From assembly GCF_011040385.1 (NCBI RefSeq), contig NZ_JAAIKB010000001.1, positions 558,001 through 622,000 on the forward strand: a DNA stretch of 64,000 nucleotides. The letters are read 5' to 3'. Positions 41,235 through 50,005 of the stretch are shown here, piece by piece (within the stretch, counting starts at the first letter, position 1; every line of letters starts with the position of its first letter). Made by a program: the position numbers and the translations under genes. The notes under the pieces were generated by a model. It saw nothing but the letters and a program-made list of their open reading frames with translations. It did no database searches and was not told the DNA's origin. This DNA comes from Falsiroseomonas algicola. GTDB taxonomy: Bacteria; Pseudomonadota; Alphaproteobacteria; Acetobacterales; Acetobacteraceae.

Positions 41235-42185
41235 TCAGGCGTCGCGGCCCCGCAGGGCGCGCACCAGCCGCTTCGTGCCCTCCACCTGCTGGCGCAGCCA
41301 GCCGCCCGTGACCAGCGCCGCGGGGGCGGAGGGATCGCCCGTGCGGGGATAGCGCGCCCGGTCGAAATCGGCGGTGCCGAAGATCCAGTCCCAGACCGGC
41401 AGCAGCACCGCGTAGTTCTTCCCCGTGGCGCCGGCCGAGAGCAGCCCGTGATGCAGCCGGTGGAAGCGCGGCGAGACCAGCAGCCTTTCGCCGATGCGCC
41501 CGAAATCGAGGCGGACATTGGCATGCGACAGGCTCTCCCCGAGCCGCAGCACCAGCAGGATGACGGGGAACTGGCCGGGCGGCACGCCGATCGCCACCGC
41601 GATCACGCCGAACCAGGCGGCGGCGATGACGTCGTCCAGGATGTGGTTCCGGTCATCGGTCCAGAAGGTCATCTGCGTCTGGGCGTGGTGCACCGAATGC
41701 AGCGCCCACCACCAGCCGAAGGTGTGCTGGAAGCGGTGGCGCCAGTATTCGCCGAAATCCAGGATGACGATGTAGATCAGCAGCGCCAGCAGCGGCTGTT
41801 CGCGCAGCGCCGGAAAGGTGCTCTCCAGCGTCGGCGGCACCCAGCCGCTATCCGCGATCAGCCCCTCGATCCGCACCTGCACGGCCGCGAAGAGCACGAA
41901 GGCCAGCAGCGGCAGGATGCCGAGCCGCGCCAGCAGCGTATAGACCACATCCGTCCGCACCAGGCGCCCATCCGGCCAGCGCTCCACCGGGCGCCAGGCC
42001 TCCAGCGGCCGGCACACCAGGTACACCACGCCGATGCCGAGCAGCCCGAAGACGAAGAAGTCGAGCCAGTGGAAGGCTTCCTCCGCCCAGTCCATCAGGC
42101 CGAGCGCGTACATGGCGGGCTGCACCGCTTCCTCGAACAGCCAGCCGGTGAAGAGGCCGTAGGTATCGGCCAGCCAGTCGACCAT
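41235..42185 (-). CDS. Sterol desaturase/fatty acid hydroxylase family membrane protein
   Basis: The 316-residue integral-membrane protein carries the eight-His diiron signature: HRFQH (HX3H), HSVHH (HX2HH) and, near the C-terminus, HRLHH (HX2HH), with RNHILDD between. About four to five hydrophobic segments surround them. Members hydroxylate or desaturate lipids using O2. It is the last gene of a three-gene operon with the deacetylase and propeller, overlapping the deacetylase stop by TGATG. A role in modifying an envelope lipid or lipid-linked glycan is plausible. Confidence 0.92.
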   Translation of the reverse strand: MVDWLADTYGLFTGWLFEEAVQPAMYALGLMDWAEEAFHWLDFFVFGLLGIGVVYLVCRPLEAWRPVERWPDGRLVRTDVVYTLLARLGILPLLAFVLFAAVQVRIEGLIADSGWVPPTLESTFPALREQPLLALLIYIVILDFGEYWRHRFQHTFGWWWALHSVHHAQTQMTFWTDDRNHILDDVIAAAWFGVIAVAIGVPPGQFPVILLVLRLGESLSHANVRLDFGRIGERLLVSPRFHRLHHGLLSAGATGKNYAVLLPVWDWIFGTADFDRARYPRTGDPSAPAALVTGGWLRQQVEGTKRLVRALRGRDA

Positions 42186-42940
42186 CACGCCTTCCCCTCG
42201 GCCGGCAGCGCTTCGAAGCAGAGGCCACGCGCCATCAGGCCGGTGATCAGTTCTTCCAGGATGCCGGCGAAGGGTTCCCGCCGGCTGCGCACGCCCCAAT
42301 GCATCACGAGCACCTCCCCCGGCTGGATCGCGGCCAGGTTCCGGCGCAGCAGGGCGGCGTTGGGATGGGCGGCGCTGTCGAGTTCATCGCCGAGGAAGCC
42401 GTTGCGCGTCCAGCCCTGGTGCCGCAGCCCGCAGGCGGCCGCCATGCGGACGGCGTTGGGCGTTGTGATGCCACCCGGCGCCCGCCACAGCGGCAGCACG
42501 CGGGCTTCCGGCGCGAAGCGGCGCAGCGCCTCGATCGGGCGGGCGAGTTCGGCGCAGAGCCCCTGCTGGTCCAGCACCTCCTGACCCTCGTTGCGCCGGG
42601 ACCGGAAGGTGGTCCGCCCCGGCGCGGGATCGCCCGAGAAGTACCAGTGCCGCCAGGTATGGCTGGCGAAGGCATGGCCCTCCGCCACCCGGGCACGCCA
42701 GAAGGGCGCCCAGGCATCGGAGAGCGTGCGGTCGCCGCGGAAGGTCGGCTCATCCGCGATGAACAGCGTGGCCGTCACGGCATGCCGCCGCAGGATGGCG
42801 GCGATCGCCTCCGCCTCCCGGCTCCAGCCCGTATCGATCGTCAGGTAGACCGGGCCGCGGCAGCCCTGCGGCGCGCGCTGCGCCAGGGCGGGCGCAGCCA
42901 GCAGGGCGCCGGCCGCACCGAGCAGGAGGCGGCGCCTCAC
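42185..42940 (-). CDS. Polysaccharide deacetylase-like exported protein (NodB fold) with altered motif 1
   Basis: The 251-residue product starts with GTG and a signal peptide (RRRLLLGAAGALLAAPALAQ). NodB motifs are visible: motif 1 reads LTIDTGWS, keeping the first Asp but having Thr where TFDDG has the metal Asp; motif 2 SHTWRHW has the HxxxH pair; motif 3 LWRAPGG has the Arg. The Thr replacement may change metal binding. Its start overlaps the propeller gene stop (GTGA) and its stop overlaps the hydroxylase start. The substrate is likely an extracytoplasmic N- or O-acyl sugar. Confidence 0.87.
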   Translation of the reverse strand: MRRRLLLGAAGALLAAPALAQRAPQGCRGPVYLTIDTGWSREAEAIAAILRRHAVTATLFIADEPTFRGDRTLSDAWAPFWRARVAEGHAFASHTWRHWYFSGDPAPGRTTFRSRRNEGQEVLDQQGLCAELARPIEALRRFAPEARVLPLWRAPGGITTPNAVRMAAACGLRHQGWTRNGFLGDELDSAAHPNAALLRRNLAAIQPGEVLVMHWGVRSRREPFAGILEELITGLMARGLCFEALPAEGKA

Positions 42941-44046
42941 GGGTTGCGGCGCAGCGCCGCGGGGATGGCCGGCGCGGCGGGGATGCTGCCCGGCGTGATC
43001 CCGGCCGGCGCCGGGGCGCCCGAGGCCGGGCGGCGCGGCAGCGGCGTGGCCAGCGGGCGGCTGCCGGAGGTGGCGCCCGGCATGGAGAGCGCGAAATCGC
43101 CCCCGATCCCGTCCCGCCGCGGCTTGAAGAAGATGCCATGCGGGGATCGGCCGACGCGCACCGTCTCCCAGGTCTCGCCCCGCGGGTCGAGCACGGCGAT
43201 CCGGCCGATCCAGCGCAAGGTCATCCAGATGCGGCCGTCGGGATCGAAGGTCAGGCAGTCCGGCCCGCCGGGCACGGCCCAGGTCCGGCGGACCGCCAGC
43301 GTCTCCGGGTCGATCTCCGCCACGCGGCTGTCCACCCGGCTGGTGGCGTAGAGGCTGCGGCCATCCGGCGAGGGGAAGATGGTGTGCGCTCCCCGGCCGA
43401 GCGTGAAGGCGCGGGCCACGTCCCGCGTCACGGGGTCAAGCGTCACGAAGTAGTCTCCGCCCATGACGCCGATGATGAGCTTGCCGCGATGCCAGATGAT
43501 GCCCGCGGGTTCCGGCCCGACTTCCTGCGTCCAGAGATGGGTGCGCGTCCCCATGTCGAAGGCGGCAACCGCGCGGTCCCCCTGCATGGTCACGAAGACC
43601 GTGCGGCTGTCCGGGCTGAAGGCGACGTGGGAGGGCTTGTCGCCCGGCCGGAAGCGATGGACCAGCTCCAGCGTCTGCGCATCCAGGATGTCCACCTGGT
43701 CCCGCCGCAGGCTGGCGATCACCAGGTACTTCCCGTCCGGGCTGTATTCCAGGTGGTAGGGGTTGGAGATGCGGGCGCGGCGCAGCACCTCCCCCGTCTC
43801 GGGCTTCACGAAGAAGACCTCGTTGCCCCCGCTATCCGCGATGACGAGTTCCGACCCGTCCGGCGTCAGCACCATGTGGTGGGGCTCGCGCAGCACGGGG
43901 ATGCGCCGCACTTCCTGCCGCGTCGCGGCATCGAGCACGGTGATCGAGGCCTCCCCCGAATTGATCACATAGACCAGATCGGCCCGGGCCGCCGGGGCGA
44001 AAGCCAGCAGGATCGGCAAGACCAGGGAAGGAAGGCGCCAGGACAC
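42937..44046 (-). CDS. YVTN-type beta-propeller protein (cytochrome cd1/YncE-like), exported
   Basis: The product has about 369 residues from GTG 44046 (signal SWRLPSLVLPILLAFAPAAR). At least seven YVTN repeats are visible (DLVYVINSGEASITVLDA, PHHMVLTPDGSELVIADSGG, LEYSPDGKYLVIASLRRD, HVAFSPDSRTVFVTMQGD and others). The C-terminal 60 residues are Pro/Ala/Gly-rich. A TTG at 44082 would extend it through a long hairpin, so I prefer the GTG. No haem motif is visible. It is the first gene of a tightly overlapping operon. Confidence 0.84.
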   Translation of the reverse strand: MSWRLPSLVLPILLAFAPAARADLVYVINSGEASITVLDAATRQEVRRIPVLREPHHMVLTPDGSELVIADSGGNEVFFVKPETGEVLRRARISNPYHLEYSPDGKYLVIASLRRDQVDILDAQTLELVHRFRPGDKPSHVAFSPDSRTVFVTMQGDRAVAAFDMGTRTHLWTQEVGPEPAGIIWHRGKLIIGVMGGDYFVTLDPVTRDVARAFTLGRGAHTIFPSPDGRSLYATSRVDSRVAEIDPETLAVRRTWAVPGGPDCLTFDPDGRIWMTLRWIGRIAVLDPRGETWETVRVGRSPHGIFFKPRRDGIGGDFALSMPGATSGSRPLATPLPRRPASGAPAPAGITPGSIPAAPAIPAALRRNP

Positions 44047-44060
44047 GTGGAAGGACTTTC

Positions 44061-44100
44061 GGGTGGCCGTGTGGTGCCCCAAAATCGGGGCGGGCCACCC
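44061..44100 (-). other. Nested hairpin between msrB and the propeller gene
   Basis: GGGTGGCC (44061-44068) and GGCCACCC (about 44092-44099) enclose GCCCC/GGGGC around an AAAATC loop. On the minus strand it follows msrB by 34 bases and precedes the propeller start, so it may be the msrB terminator or a leader structure of the next gene. Confidence 0.5.
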
Positions 44101-44132
44101 GAATGTCCAGCGGCGGTGAGGCTAAACTAAGG

Positions 44133-44594
44133 TCATTCCGCCGCAGGCTTTTCCGCAGCGTTCTGAGGCACTTCACCCGGCCGGAAGGTCAGGCTGACGC
44201 CGTTCATGCAATAGCGTTCCCCGGTCGGCGGCGGGCCGTCCGGGAAGACATGGCCGAGGTGGCCGCCGCAATTGGCGCAATGCACCTCCGTCCGCACCAT
44301 GAAGAAGCTGCGGTCGGTGGTGGTGGCGATGCCGCCGGGCAGCGGGCGGAAGAAGCTCGGCCAGCCGGTTCCGGATTCGAACTTGGTGCCGGCGTCGAAC
44401 AGCTCATGCCCGCAGGCGGCGCAGGCGAAGATGCCGGGCCGCTTCTCCCCGTTCAGCGGGCTCGTGCCCGGGCGTTCCGTGCCGTGGCCGCGCAGCACGC
44501 GGAAGGCCTCCGGCGAGAGGATGGCCCGCCATTCGGCGTCCGTCTTCTCCACGGGAAAGCTCTCGGCCGGCTTGGTCTTGCCGAAGATGGACAT
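44133..44594 (-). CDS. msrB: Peptide-methionine (R)-S-oxide reductase
   Basis: The 153-residue enzyme repairs methionine-R-sulfoxide in proteins. It has both zinc-binding CxxC pairs ([10 protein letters not shown] and [14 protein letters not shown]), [11 protein letters not shown], and the C-terminal [10 protein letters not shown] with the catalytic Cys. The start is ATG 44594. It sits 14 bases downstream of msrA on the same strand; the pair repairs both epimers and is likely one transcript. Confidence 0.95.
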   Translation of the reverse strand: MSIFGKTKPAESFPVEKTDAEWRAILSPEAFRVLRGHGTERPGTSPLNGEKRPGIFACAACGHELFDAGTKFESGTGWPSFFRPLPGGIATTTDRSFFMVRTEVHCANCGGHLGHVFPDGPPPTGERYCMNGVSLTFRPGEVPQNAAEKPAAE

Positions 44595-44608
44595 GGTTTC
44601 TCTCTCCC

Positions 44609-45154
44609 TCAGGCCGCGGCCGACTTCAGGCGATCCGCGAAGGTCTTGCGGAACTTCGCGACCTTCGGCGCCACCACCACCCGGCAATAGCCGGACCAGG
44701 GGTTGCGCGCGAAATAGTCCTGGTGCTCGGCCTCTCCCGGCCAGTAGTGCTGGAAGGGCACGAGTTCGGTCACCACCGGGCCGGGGTAGAGCCGCGCGGC
44801 GTCGATCTCCGCGATGATCTCCCGCGCCGTCGCCTCCTGCTCCGGCGAGTGGAACAGGATAATGCTGCGGTACTGCGGGCCGACATCGTTGCCCTGCCGG
44901 TCCTTGGTCGTCGGGTCATGCAGGGTGAAGAACATCCGCAGCAGATCGGCATAGGAGATCACGGCGGGGTCGAAGACCACCTGCACCACCTCCGCATGGC
45001 CGGTCTTCTTGCCGCAGACTTCCTCGTAGGTCGGGTTGGCGACGTGGCCGCCCGAATAGCCGGAATGGACGCTGCTGACGCCGTTGAGGTGGCGCAGCGC
45101 CCCCTCGATGCACCAGAAGCAGCCGCCGCCCAGGGTGGCAGTTTCCGTCGCCAT
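44609..45154 (-). CDS. msrA: Peptide-methionine (S)-S-oxide reductase
   Basis: The 181-residue enzyme reduces methionine-S-sulfoxide. The catalytic Cys lies in [12 protein letters not shown], with [31 protein letters not shown], and [13 protein letters not shown] chose ATG 45154 ([11 protein letters not shown]); an upstream in-frame start would add 12 residues. It precedes msrB in a two-gene operon. Confidence 0.95.
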   Translation of the reverse strand: MATETATLGGGCFWCIEGALRHLNGVSSVHSGYSGGHVANPTYEEVCGKKTGHAEVVQVVFDPAVISYADLLRMFFTLHDPTTKDRQGNDVGPQYRSIILFHSPEQEATAREIIAEIDAARLYPGPVVTELVPFQHYWPGEAEHQDYFARNPWSGYCRVVVAPKVAKFRKTFADRLKSAAA

Positions 45155-45270
45155 GGTCTCTCTCCTCATGTTGCGAGCGAATGTGGGCATTTCGCCGCCC
45201 GGTGTCAGGGGGTTATGGCCCCCTTCGCCGGGGGGTTCCGCTGCGCCGCATACGGGGGCACCCTCGCGGC

Positions 45271-46311
45271 ATGACCGAACCCGCCCTCTCCGATGCCGTC
45301 GCCTTCGCGCTGGCGAATGAATCCCCCTTCCCCCGGGACCTGCTGGCCCATCTGGAGGCCGGCCATTTCGACCCGCCGCCGCATAACGCCGTCATCGGCC
45401 CGGTCTTCCCCCGCGGCGCCCCGAACGGGCTGATCGAGCAGGGCGGGCGCCGCCTGGCCGGCTGGGGCGACACGCGCCAGGCCGACATGACCTTCAGCGT
45501 GGCGAAATCCTACCTCAGCCTGCTGGCCGGCATCGCCCATGGCGACGGGCTGCTGCCGGAGCTCGACGAGCCCGTCCGGCACCGCGTCCGGGATGGCGGC
45601 TTCGAGAGCGACCAGAACGCCAACATCACCTGGCGGCACCTGCTGACCAACACCTCCGAATGGGAGGGCGAGTTGTTCGGCAAATCCGACCAGATCGACC
45701 GCGGCCGCGACCTGGCGCGGGAGGGTGCCGGCCCCAAGGGCATCGCGCGCCCCCTGCAGGCGCCCGGCACCTACTGGGAATACAACGACGTCCGCGTGAA
45801 CCGCCTGTCGCTGTCCCTGCTGCATCTGTTCCGCCGGCCGCTGCCGGAGGTTTTCGCGGAGCGCATCATGGACCCGATCGGCGGCAGCCGGGACTGGGTC
45901 TGGTACCCCTATGACAATGCCTGGGTCGAGATCGACGGCCGCCGCCTGCCCTCCGTCCCCGGCGGCACCCATTGGGGCGGCGGCATGCGCATCGGCGCGG
46001 AGGACCAGGCGCTGGTCGGCCGCCTGGTGCTGCAAGACGGCGTCTGGGCCGGCCGGCGCATCCTGCCCGAGGGCTGGGTGAAGCAGTCCCTCGCCCCCTG
46101 CCCGCTCAACCCGAGCTACGGCTTCCTCTGGTGGCTCAACGGCGCCAACCGCTGGCCCGGCGCCCCGGCGGACAGCGTCTTCGCCATGGGCGCCGGCGGC
46201 AACGTCACCTGGATGTGGCCCAACGCCGATGTCGTGGCGGTGCTGCGCTGGGTGAACCCGGAGAAGGTCGGCGAATTCTGCGGGATGGTGGCGAAGGCGC
46301 TGACGCGCTGA
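45271..46311 (+). CDS. Serine hydrolase, beta-lactamase class C-like fold
   Basis: The 346-residue protein has the SxxK motif in MTFSVAKSYLSLLA, a YxN-type motif in YWEYNDVRVNR, and a late HWGGGMR / AMGAGGN segment in place of KTG. It belongs to the penicillin-binding/esterase group (PF00144). No signal peptide is seen, so it is probably a cytosolic esterase or peptidase. It is divergent from msrA with about 116 bp between. The substrate is unknown. Confidence 0.88.
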   Translation: MTEPALSDAVAFALANESPFPRDLLAHLEAGHFDPPPHNAVIGPVFPRGAPNGLIEQGGRRLAGWGDTRQADMTFSVAKSYLSLLAGIAHGDGLLPELDEPVRHRVRDGGFESDQNANITWRHLLTNTSEWEGELFGKSDQIDRGRDLAREGAGPKGIARPLQAPGTYWEYNDVRVNRLSLSLLHLFRRPLPEVFAERIMDPIGGSRDWVWYPYDNAWVEIDGRRLPSVPGGTHWGGGMRIGAEDQALVGRLVLQDGVWAGRRILPEGWVKQSLAPCPLNPSYGFLWWLNGANRWPGAPADSVFAMGAGGNVTWMWPNADVVAVLRWVNPEKVGEFCGMVAKALTR

Positions 46312-46983
46312 TCAGTCCGGCCTGATCCGCGTGATCTTCGTCCCCTCCAGGCTCAGCGTCGCCATCAGCCCCTGCTGGCCGAAGGTCACGGAATAGACGG
46401 ACTGGCTCATGGTGGAGGAGGTCAGGCTGCCGGCCATGCCGGCATCCAGCGCCACCACCGACGGGCCCGTGCCGATCTCCCACCCCTCCGTCCGGCGGAA
46501 GAAGTCGAAGGCGGCGTCCGTCATGAAGAACATCGCCAGCCCATAGGCCTGGGCGCCGATCTGCAACCCGAAGCTGGCGCCCGCGAAATTGTAGTAGCCG
46601 AGGTGGGACCAGGGCTCCGGCGCCGGGGTCTCGACGCGGGTGGCGGGCGGCACGGGGACGGGCGGCGCCAGCGGCGTGCCGGGCGGCTGGGGCGGCGGCA
46701 GCGGCGCGGGCACACGCTCCACCCGCGCATGCGGCGCGCCGCCGGCATAGAGCACGCCATTGCCGTATTGCCCGCCGATCGCGAAGCCCGCGCGGATGAT
46801 GCGCGGAAAGATCAGGATGGCGCGCGCATTCTCCGACAGCACCCGCGTCGCCTCCCCCTCCCGCATCCGCCGCAGCGCGGGCGCCGCCAGGTCATCGATC
46901 TCCCGCCGCGTCACCGCCTTCGCGGGCAGCGGCATGAGGGGCAGCGCGGCAAGCGGCAGCAGGTGGCGGCGGAGGAGGGGCAC
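46312..46983 (-). CDS. SYLF/Ysc84 family lipid-binding protein, exported
   Basis: The 223-residue product starts at GTG 46983 with AAGGA seven bases upstream, giving a signal peptide (PLLRRHLLPLAALPLMPLPA). The mature part has the SYLF pattern LSENARAILIFPRIIRAGFA, IGGQYGNGVLY, then a Pro-rich insert (PAPLPPPQPPGTPLAPPVPV) and FFMTDAAFDFFRRT, GTGPSVVALDAGM. SYLF domains bind phosphoinositide-like lipids. The Pro-rich insert of about 40 residues in the middle is unusual. It is convergent with the serine hydrolase. Confidence 0.86.
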   Translation of the reverse strand: MPLLRRHLLPLAALPLMPLPAKAVTRREIDDLAAPALRRMREGEATRVLSENARAILIFPRIIRAGFAIGGQYGNGVLYAGGAPHARVERVPAPLPPPQPPGTPLAPPVPVPPATRVETPAPEPWSHLGYYNFAGASFGLQIGAQAYGLAMFFMTDAAFDFFRRTEGWEIGTGPSVVALDAGMAGSLTSSTMSQSVYSVTFGQQGLMATLSLEGTKITRIRPD

Positions 46984-47055
46984 GGGCGTATCCTTCGGGG
47001 TTGCAACCATTCTGGCCCCGAAGCGTGGCGATGCGGTGGCGAGTTTCCTCACGAC

Positions 47056-48390
47056 TCAGAGATAGTGTCGCGGCACCAGCCCCTTCGCCCGCGCCTCCAG
47101 CGCCAGCCCCTCCCGGTAATCCGGATGCGCCAGGCCGATCACGGCCTTCGCCCGCTCCGCCACCGACTTCCCCTTCAGGTTCGCGATCCCGTATTCCGTC
47201 ACGACATACATCATGTCCGACCGCGGGGTGGTGACCACGTTGCCCGCCGTCAGTTCCAGCACCACGCGGCTCCGCCGCTCGCCCCGCTTCTCATAGGTGG
47301 AAGCCAGGCAGATGAAGCTCTTGCCGCCGGGCGATGCATAGGCCCCGCGGACGAATTGCAGCTGTCCGCCGGTGCCGCTGATGTGGCGGTGGCCGTCGCT
47401 CTCGGATGACGCCTGGCCCTGCAGGTCGATCTGCGTCGTGTTGTTGATGGCGATCGCCTTCGGGTTCCGCGCGATCACGTCCGGCATGTTCGTGTAGTCC
47501 ACGGGATGGCAGACGAAATCCGCATTGTCCGTGACGGTATCGTAGAGCGTCCTGGTCCCCAGCGCGAAGCTGTAGGCGACGCGCCCAGGATCCGTGACTT
47601 TCCGCGCCCCCGTCACCAGCCCCGCGCGATACAGCGCCACCAGCCCATCGTTCAGCATCTCGCTATGGATGCCGAGGTCCTTCACCCCGGCCTCCAGCAG
47701 CAGCGAACAGACGGCGTTGGGCATGCCGCCGATGCCGATCTGCAGGCAGGCGCCGTCCTCCACCTCCTGCGCAATCAGGCGCGCGACCGCGCGGTCCACC
47801 TCGGTCGGCACGGTGTTCGGCAATTCGGGCGTGGGCGTCGCATCGCCCTCGATGAGGAAATCGACCTCCGTCGCATGCACGCGCACATCGCTGCCATGGA
47901 CGCGCGGGAGCGATGGCGTCACCTCCAGCACGATGGTCTTCGCGCGCTCCATCACCGCGCGGTGCCAGAGGCTGGTGGGGCCGAGATTGTAGAAGCCATC
48001 GGCATCCGCCGGCGTCGCCTTGATGACGGCGACATCCACGCGGTCGATGAAGCGGCGGTAGTAGTCGGGGATCTCGCCGAGATTGCAGGGGATGTAGTGC
48101 GTCAGCCCCGCATCATGCATGCGGCGGTCATAGCCGGAGAAATGCCAGTTGAAGACGGTGAACACCCGGCCTTCGGGATCGGCCTCCAGCACCGCGCGGG
48201 GGCGCATGGACAGGCAGTTGCGGATGGTGATGTCGTGCAGCTCGCCGACGCGCTTCGCCAGCGCGCGGTCGAAGGCATCCGGCTGGCTGAAGGTGATGCC
48301 GTAGTCCAGCACGTCGCCGGGCTTCACCAGCGCCGCGGCCTGTTCGGCGGTGATCATCCGGGCGCCGCCCGGGTTACGCGAATGCGGCAT
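47056..48390 (-). CDS. Acetyl-CoA hydrolase/transferase family (4-hydroxybutyrate/succinate CoA-transferase-like)
   Basis: The 444-residue protein has both CoA-transferase domains. The catalytic-Glu region is GIHSEMLNDGLVALYRAGLV, preceded by LQIGIGGMPNAVCSLLLEAG. C-terminal motifs are HRHISGTGGQLQFVRGAY and KGKSVAERAKAVIGLAHP. These enzymes swap CoA between acetyl-CoA and 4-hydroxybutyrate, butyrate or succinate. Start ATG 48390 gives the usual length. It is not in an operon with a thiolase or dehydrogenase, so the acid is not known. Confidence 0.9.
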   Translation of the reverse strand: MPHSRNPGGARMITAEQAAALVKPGDVLDYGITFSQPDAFDRALAKRVGELHDITIRNCLSMRPRAVLEADPEGRVFTVFNWHFSGYDRRMHDAGLTHYIPCNLGEIPDYYRRFIDRVDVAVIKATPADADGFYNLGPTSLWHRAVMERAKTIVLEVTPSLPRVHGSDVRVHATEVDFLIEGDATPTPELPNTVPTEVDRAVARLIAQEVEDGACLQIGIGGMPNAVCSLLLEAGVKDLGIHSEMLNDGLVALYRAGLVTGARKVTDPGRVAYSFALGTRTLYDTVTDNADFVCHPVDYTNMPDVIARNPKAIAINNTTQIDLQGQASSESDGHRHISGTGGQLQFVRGAYASPGGKSFICLASTYEKRGERRSRVVLELTAGNVVTTPRSDMMYVVTEYGIANLKGKSVAERAKAVIGLAHPDYREGLALEARAKGLVPRHYL

Positions 48391-48472
48391 CGTTGTCCTC
48401 CTGATGCCGAACCTAGGGCCACGCCCGGACAGCGCCAAGGGCGGCGGGGTCTCCCCCGCCGCCCCGCGCGCT

Positions 48473-49819
48473 TCAGTCCTTGAAGGGGTCGAACTCCCCC
48501 TCCCCGGCCATGGCCACCGCGAAGGGCCGCAAGCGGTGGCGCACCACCACCGTGCCCGCGTGATGGGCCAGCACCTCCGGCAGGCGGCGATAGGCCATCG
48601 GGCTCTCATCGAGGTCCCCGCCCGAGAGCAGCACGCCGCGATCCTTCAGCCAGGCCTCCATCTGCGCCTGGGTGAAGCGGCGCTTCGCCTCGCGCCGGCC
48701 GAAGACGCGCCCGGCGCCATGGATGGTGGAGTAGAGCGCGGCACGCGACGCCTCGCTCTCCACCCCCTCCACGATCACCGCGTCATCGCCCATGGAGCCG
48801 CCGACGAAGCCACGCTGGCCCGGGAAGGCCGGCGTCGCGCCCTTGCGCACGACCCAGAGCATCCGGCCGCCATGCTCCTCCCGCCAGGCGTAGTTGTGGT
48901 GGTTGTGGACGCTGTCCGTCACCGCGCCGCCGATGATCCGGCGCACGCGCTCCACCACCCATTCACGCCCGGCATAGGCATAGCGCCCCGCGAGTTCCAT
49001 CGCGGCCAGGTAGCGCGTGCCGAGTTCCCCATCCTCCGCGACGACGGTCGGCGGCACATGCATGCCATCCTTCCCGCCCGCGGCCTTCAGGTACTGCGTC
49101 GCGCTGGTATGGCCGAGCCCGCGGCTGCCGAAATGCACCCCGATCCAGACGAAGTCCTCCTCGTCCCGCATCAGGTCCACATAATGGTTGCCGGAACCCA
49201 CGGTGCCGAGCTGCGCCGCCGCCTTCTGGCGGTAGTCGCGCATGCCCGAGGCCTCCCACGCCGCATCGTCATCCAGCACGGCATGCTCCACCCGTTCCCC
49301 ATTCGCGCGGCCGACGCCGAAGCTGACGGCCTTGCGGATGTCGGACAGGATCGCGGGCACGCGCGCCTCGATCGCCGCGAAGGGCGTGTCGAGCCGCACG
49401 GCCATGTTGCCGCAGCCGATGTCGAAGCCGACGCCGGAGATGCTGACCTGCCCCTCATAGGCGATGACGCCGCCAACCGGCTGCGCGTAGCCGAGATGCC
49501 CATCCGCGCAGAGCACGCCGGCCACCGCATGGCCCACGCGCATGCAGTTGCGCATCTGCCCGATCGTCGCTTCCTCATGCTCGCCGAAGATGCTCAGCGG
49601 GGAGTCGCGGAACGGCGCCGGCTGCTGCTCGATGTTCAGCGCGGCTTCCGCGACGCGCGCATTGTTGCGCGCGTCACGCGCGGCATCGCGGAATAGCGTC
49701 CAGGCCGGCATGGTCTTGCCGGGCTTCAGCGGGTTCTCCACGCGGGCTTCGGGATCCTGCCCGGCCAAAAGGGCCAGGGCGCGGGCGCGTTCCTCCAACG
49801 GGTCGGGACGGCGGGTCAC
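48473..49819 (-). CDS. rtcB: RNA-splicing ligase RtcB family
   Basis: The 448-residue protein carries the RtcB manganese/GTP-site motifs: ADGHLGYAQPVGGV, GFDIGCGNMAVRL (metal Cys), GTVGSGNHYVDLM, IGVHFGSRGLGH, DSVHNHHNYAW, and HGAGRVFGRREA with the His that is guanylylated. RtcB joins 2',3'-cyclic phosphate or 3'-phosphate RNA ends to 5'-OH ends. I prefer GTG 49819 with AAGGAA upstream. No rtcA or rtcR is adjacent, so it is a stand-alone ligase. Confidence 0.93.
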   Translation of the reverse strand: MTRRPDPLEERARALALLAGQDPEARVENPLKPGKTMPAWTLFRDAARDARNNARVAEAALNIEQQPAPFRDSPLSIFGEHEEATIGQMRNCMRVGHAVAGVLCADGHLGYAQPVGGVIAYEGQVSISGVGFDIGCGNMAVRLDTPFAAIEARVPAILSDIRKAVSFGVGRANGERVEHAVLDDDAAWEASGMRDYRQKAAAQLGTVGSGNHYVDLMRDEEDFVWIGVHFGSRGLGHTSATQYLKAAGGKDGMHVPPTVVAEDGELGTRYLAAMELAGRYAYAGREWVVERVRRIIGGAVTDSVHNHHNYAWREEHGGRMLWVVRKGATPAFPGQRGFVGGSMGDDAVIVEGVESEASRAALYSTIHGAGRVFGRREAKRRFTQAQMEAWLKDRGVLLSGGDLDESPMAYRRLPEVLAHHAGTVVVRHRLRPFAVAMAGEGEFDPFKD

Positions 49820-50005
49820 AGTCGTGTTCCTTCGAGGTGATCGCAGGCCAGACCTTGCCGGCCTGCTGCTGCCGCGCGGGATCATCCCGGCGCGGGGCGC
49901 GCGCTCTACACGCGAAGCCGCGTGCCATGCAACGAAAATCCGCGCGCGCCTTCACGACGCCGCGCAACCATCCTAGCCTGACGGCAAAACCACAAAGGAA
50001 ACGCC

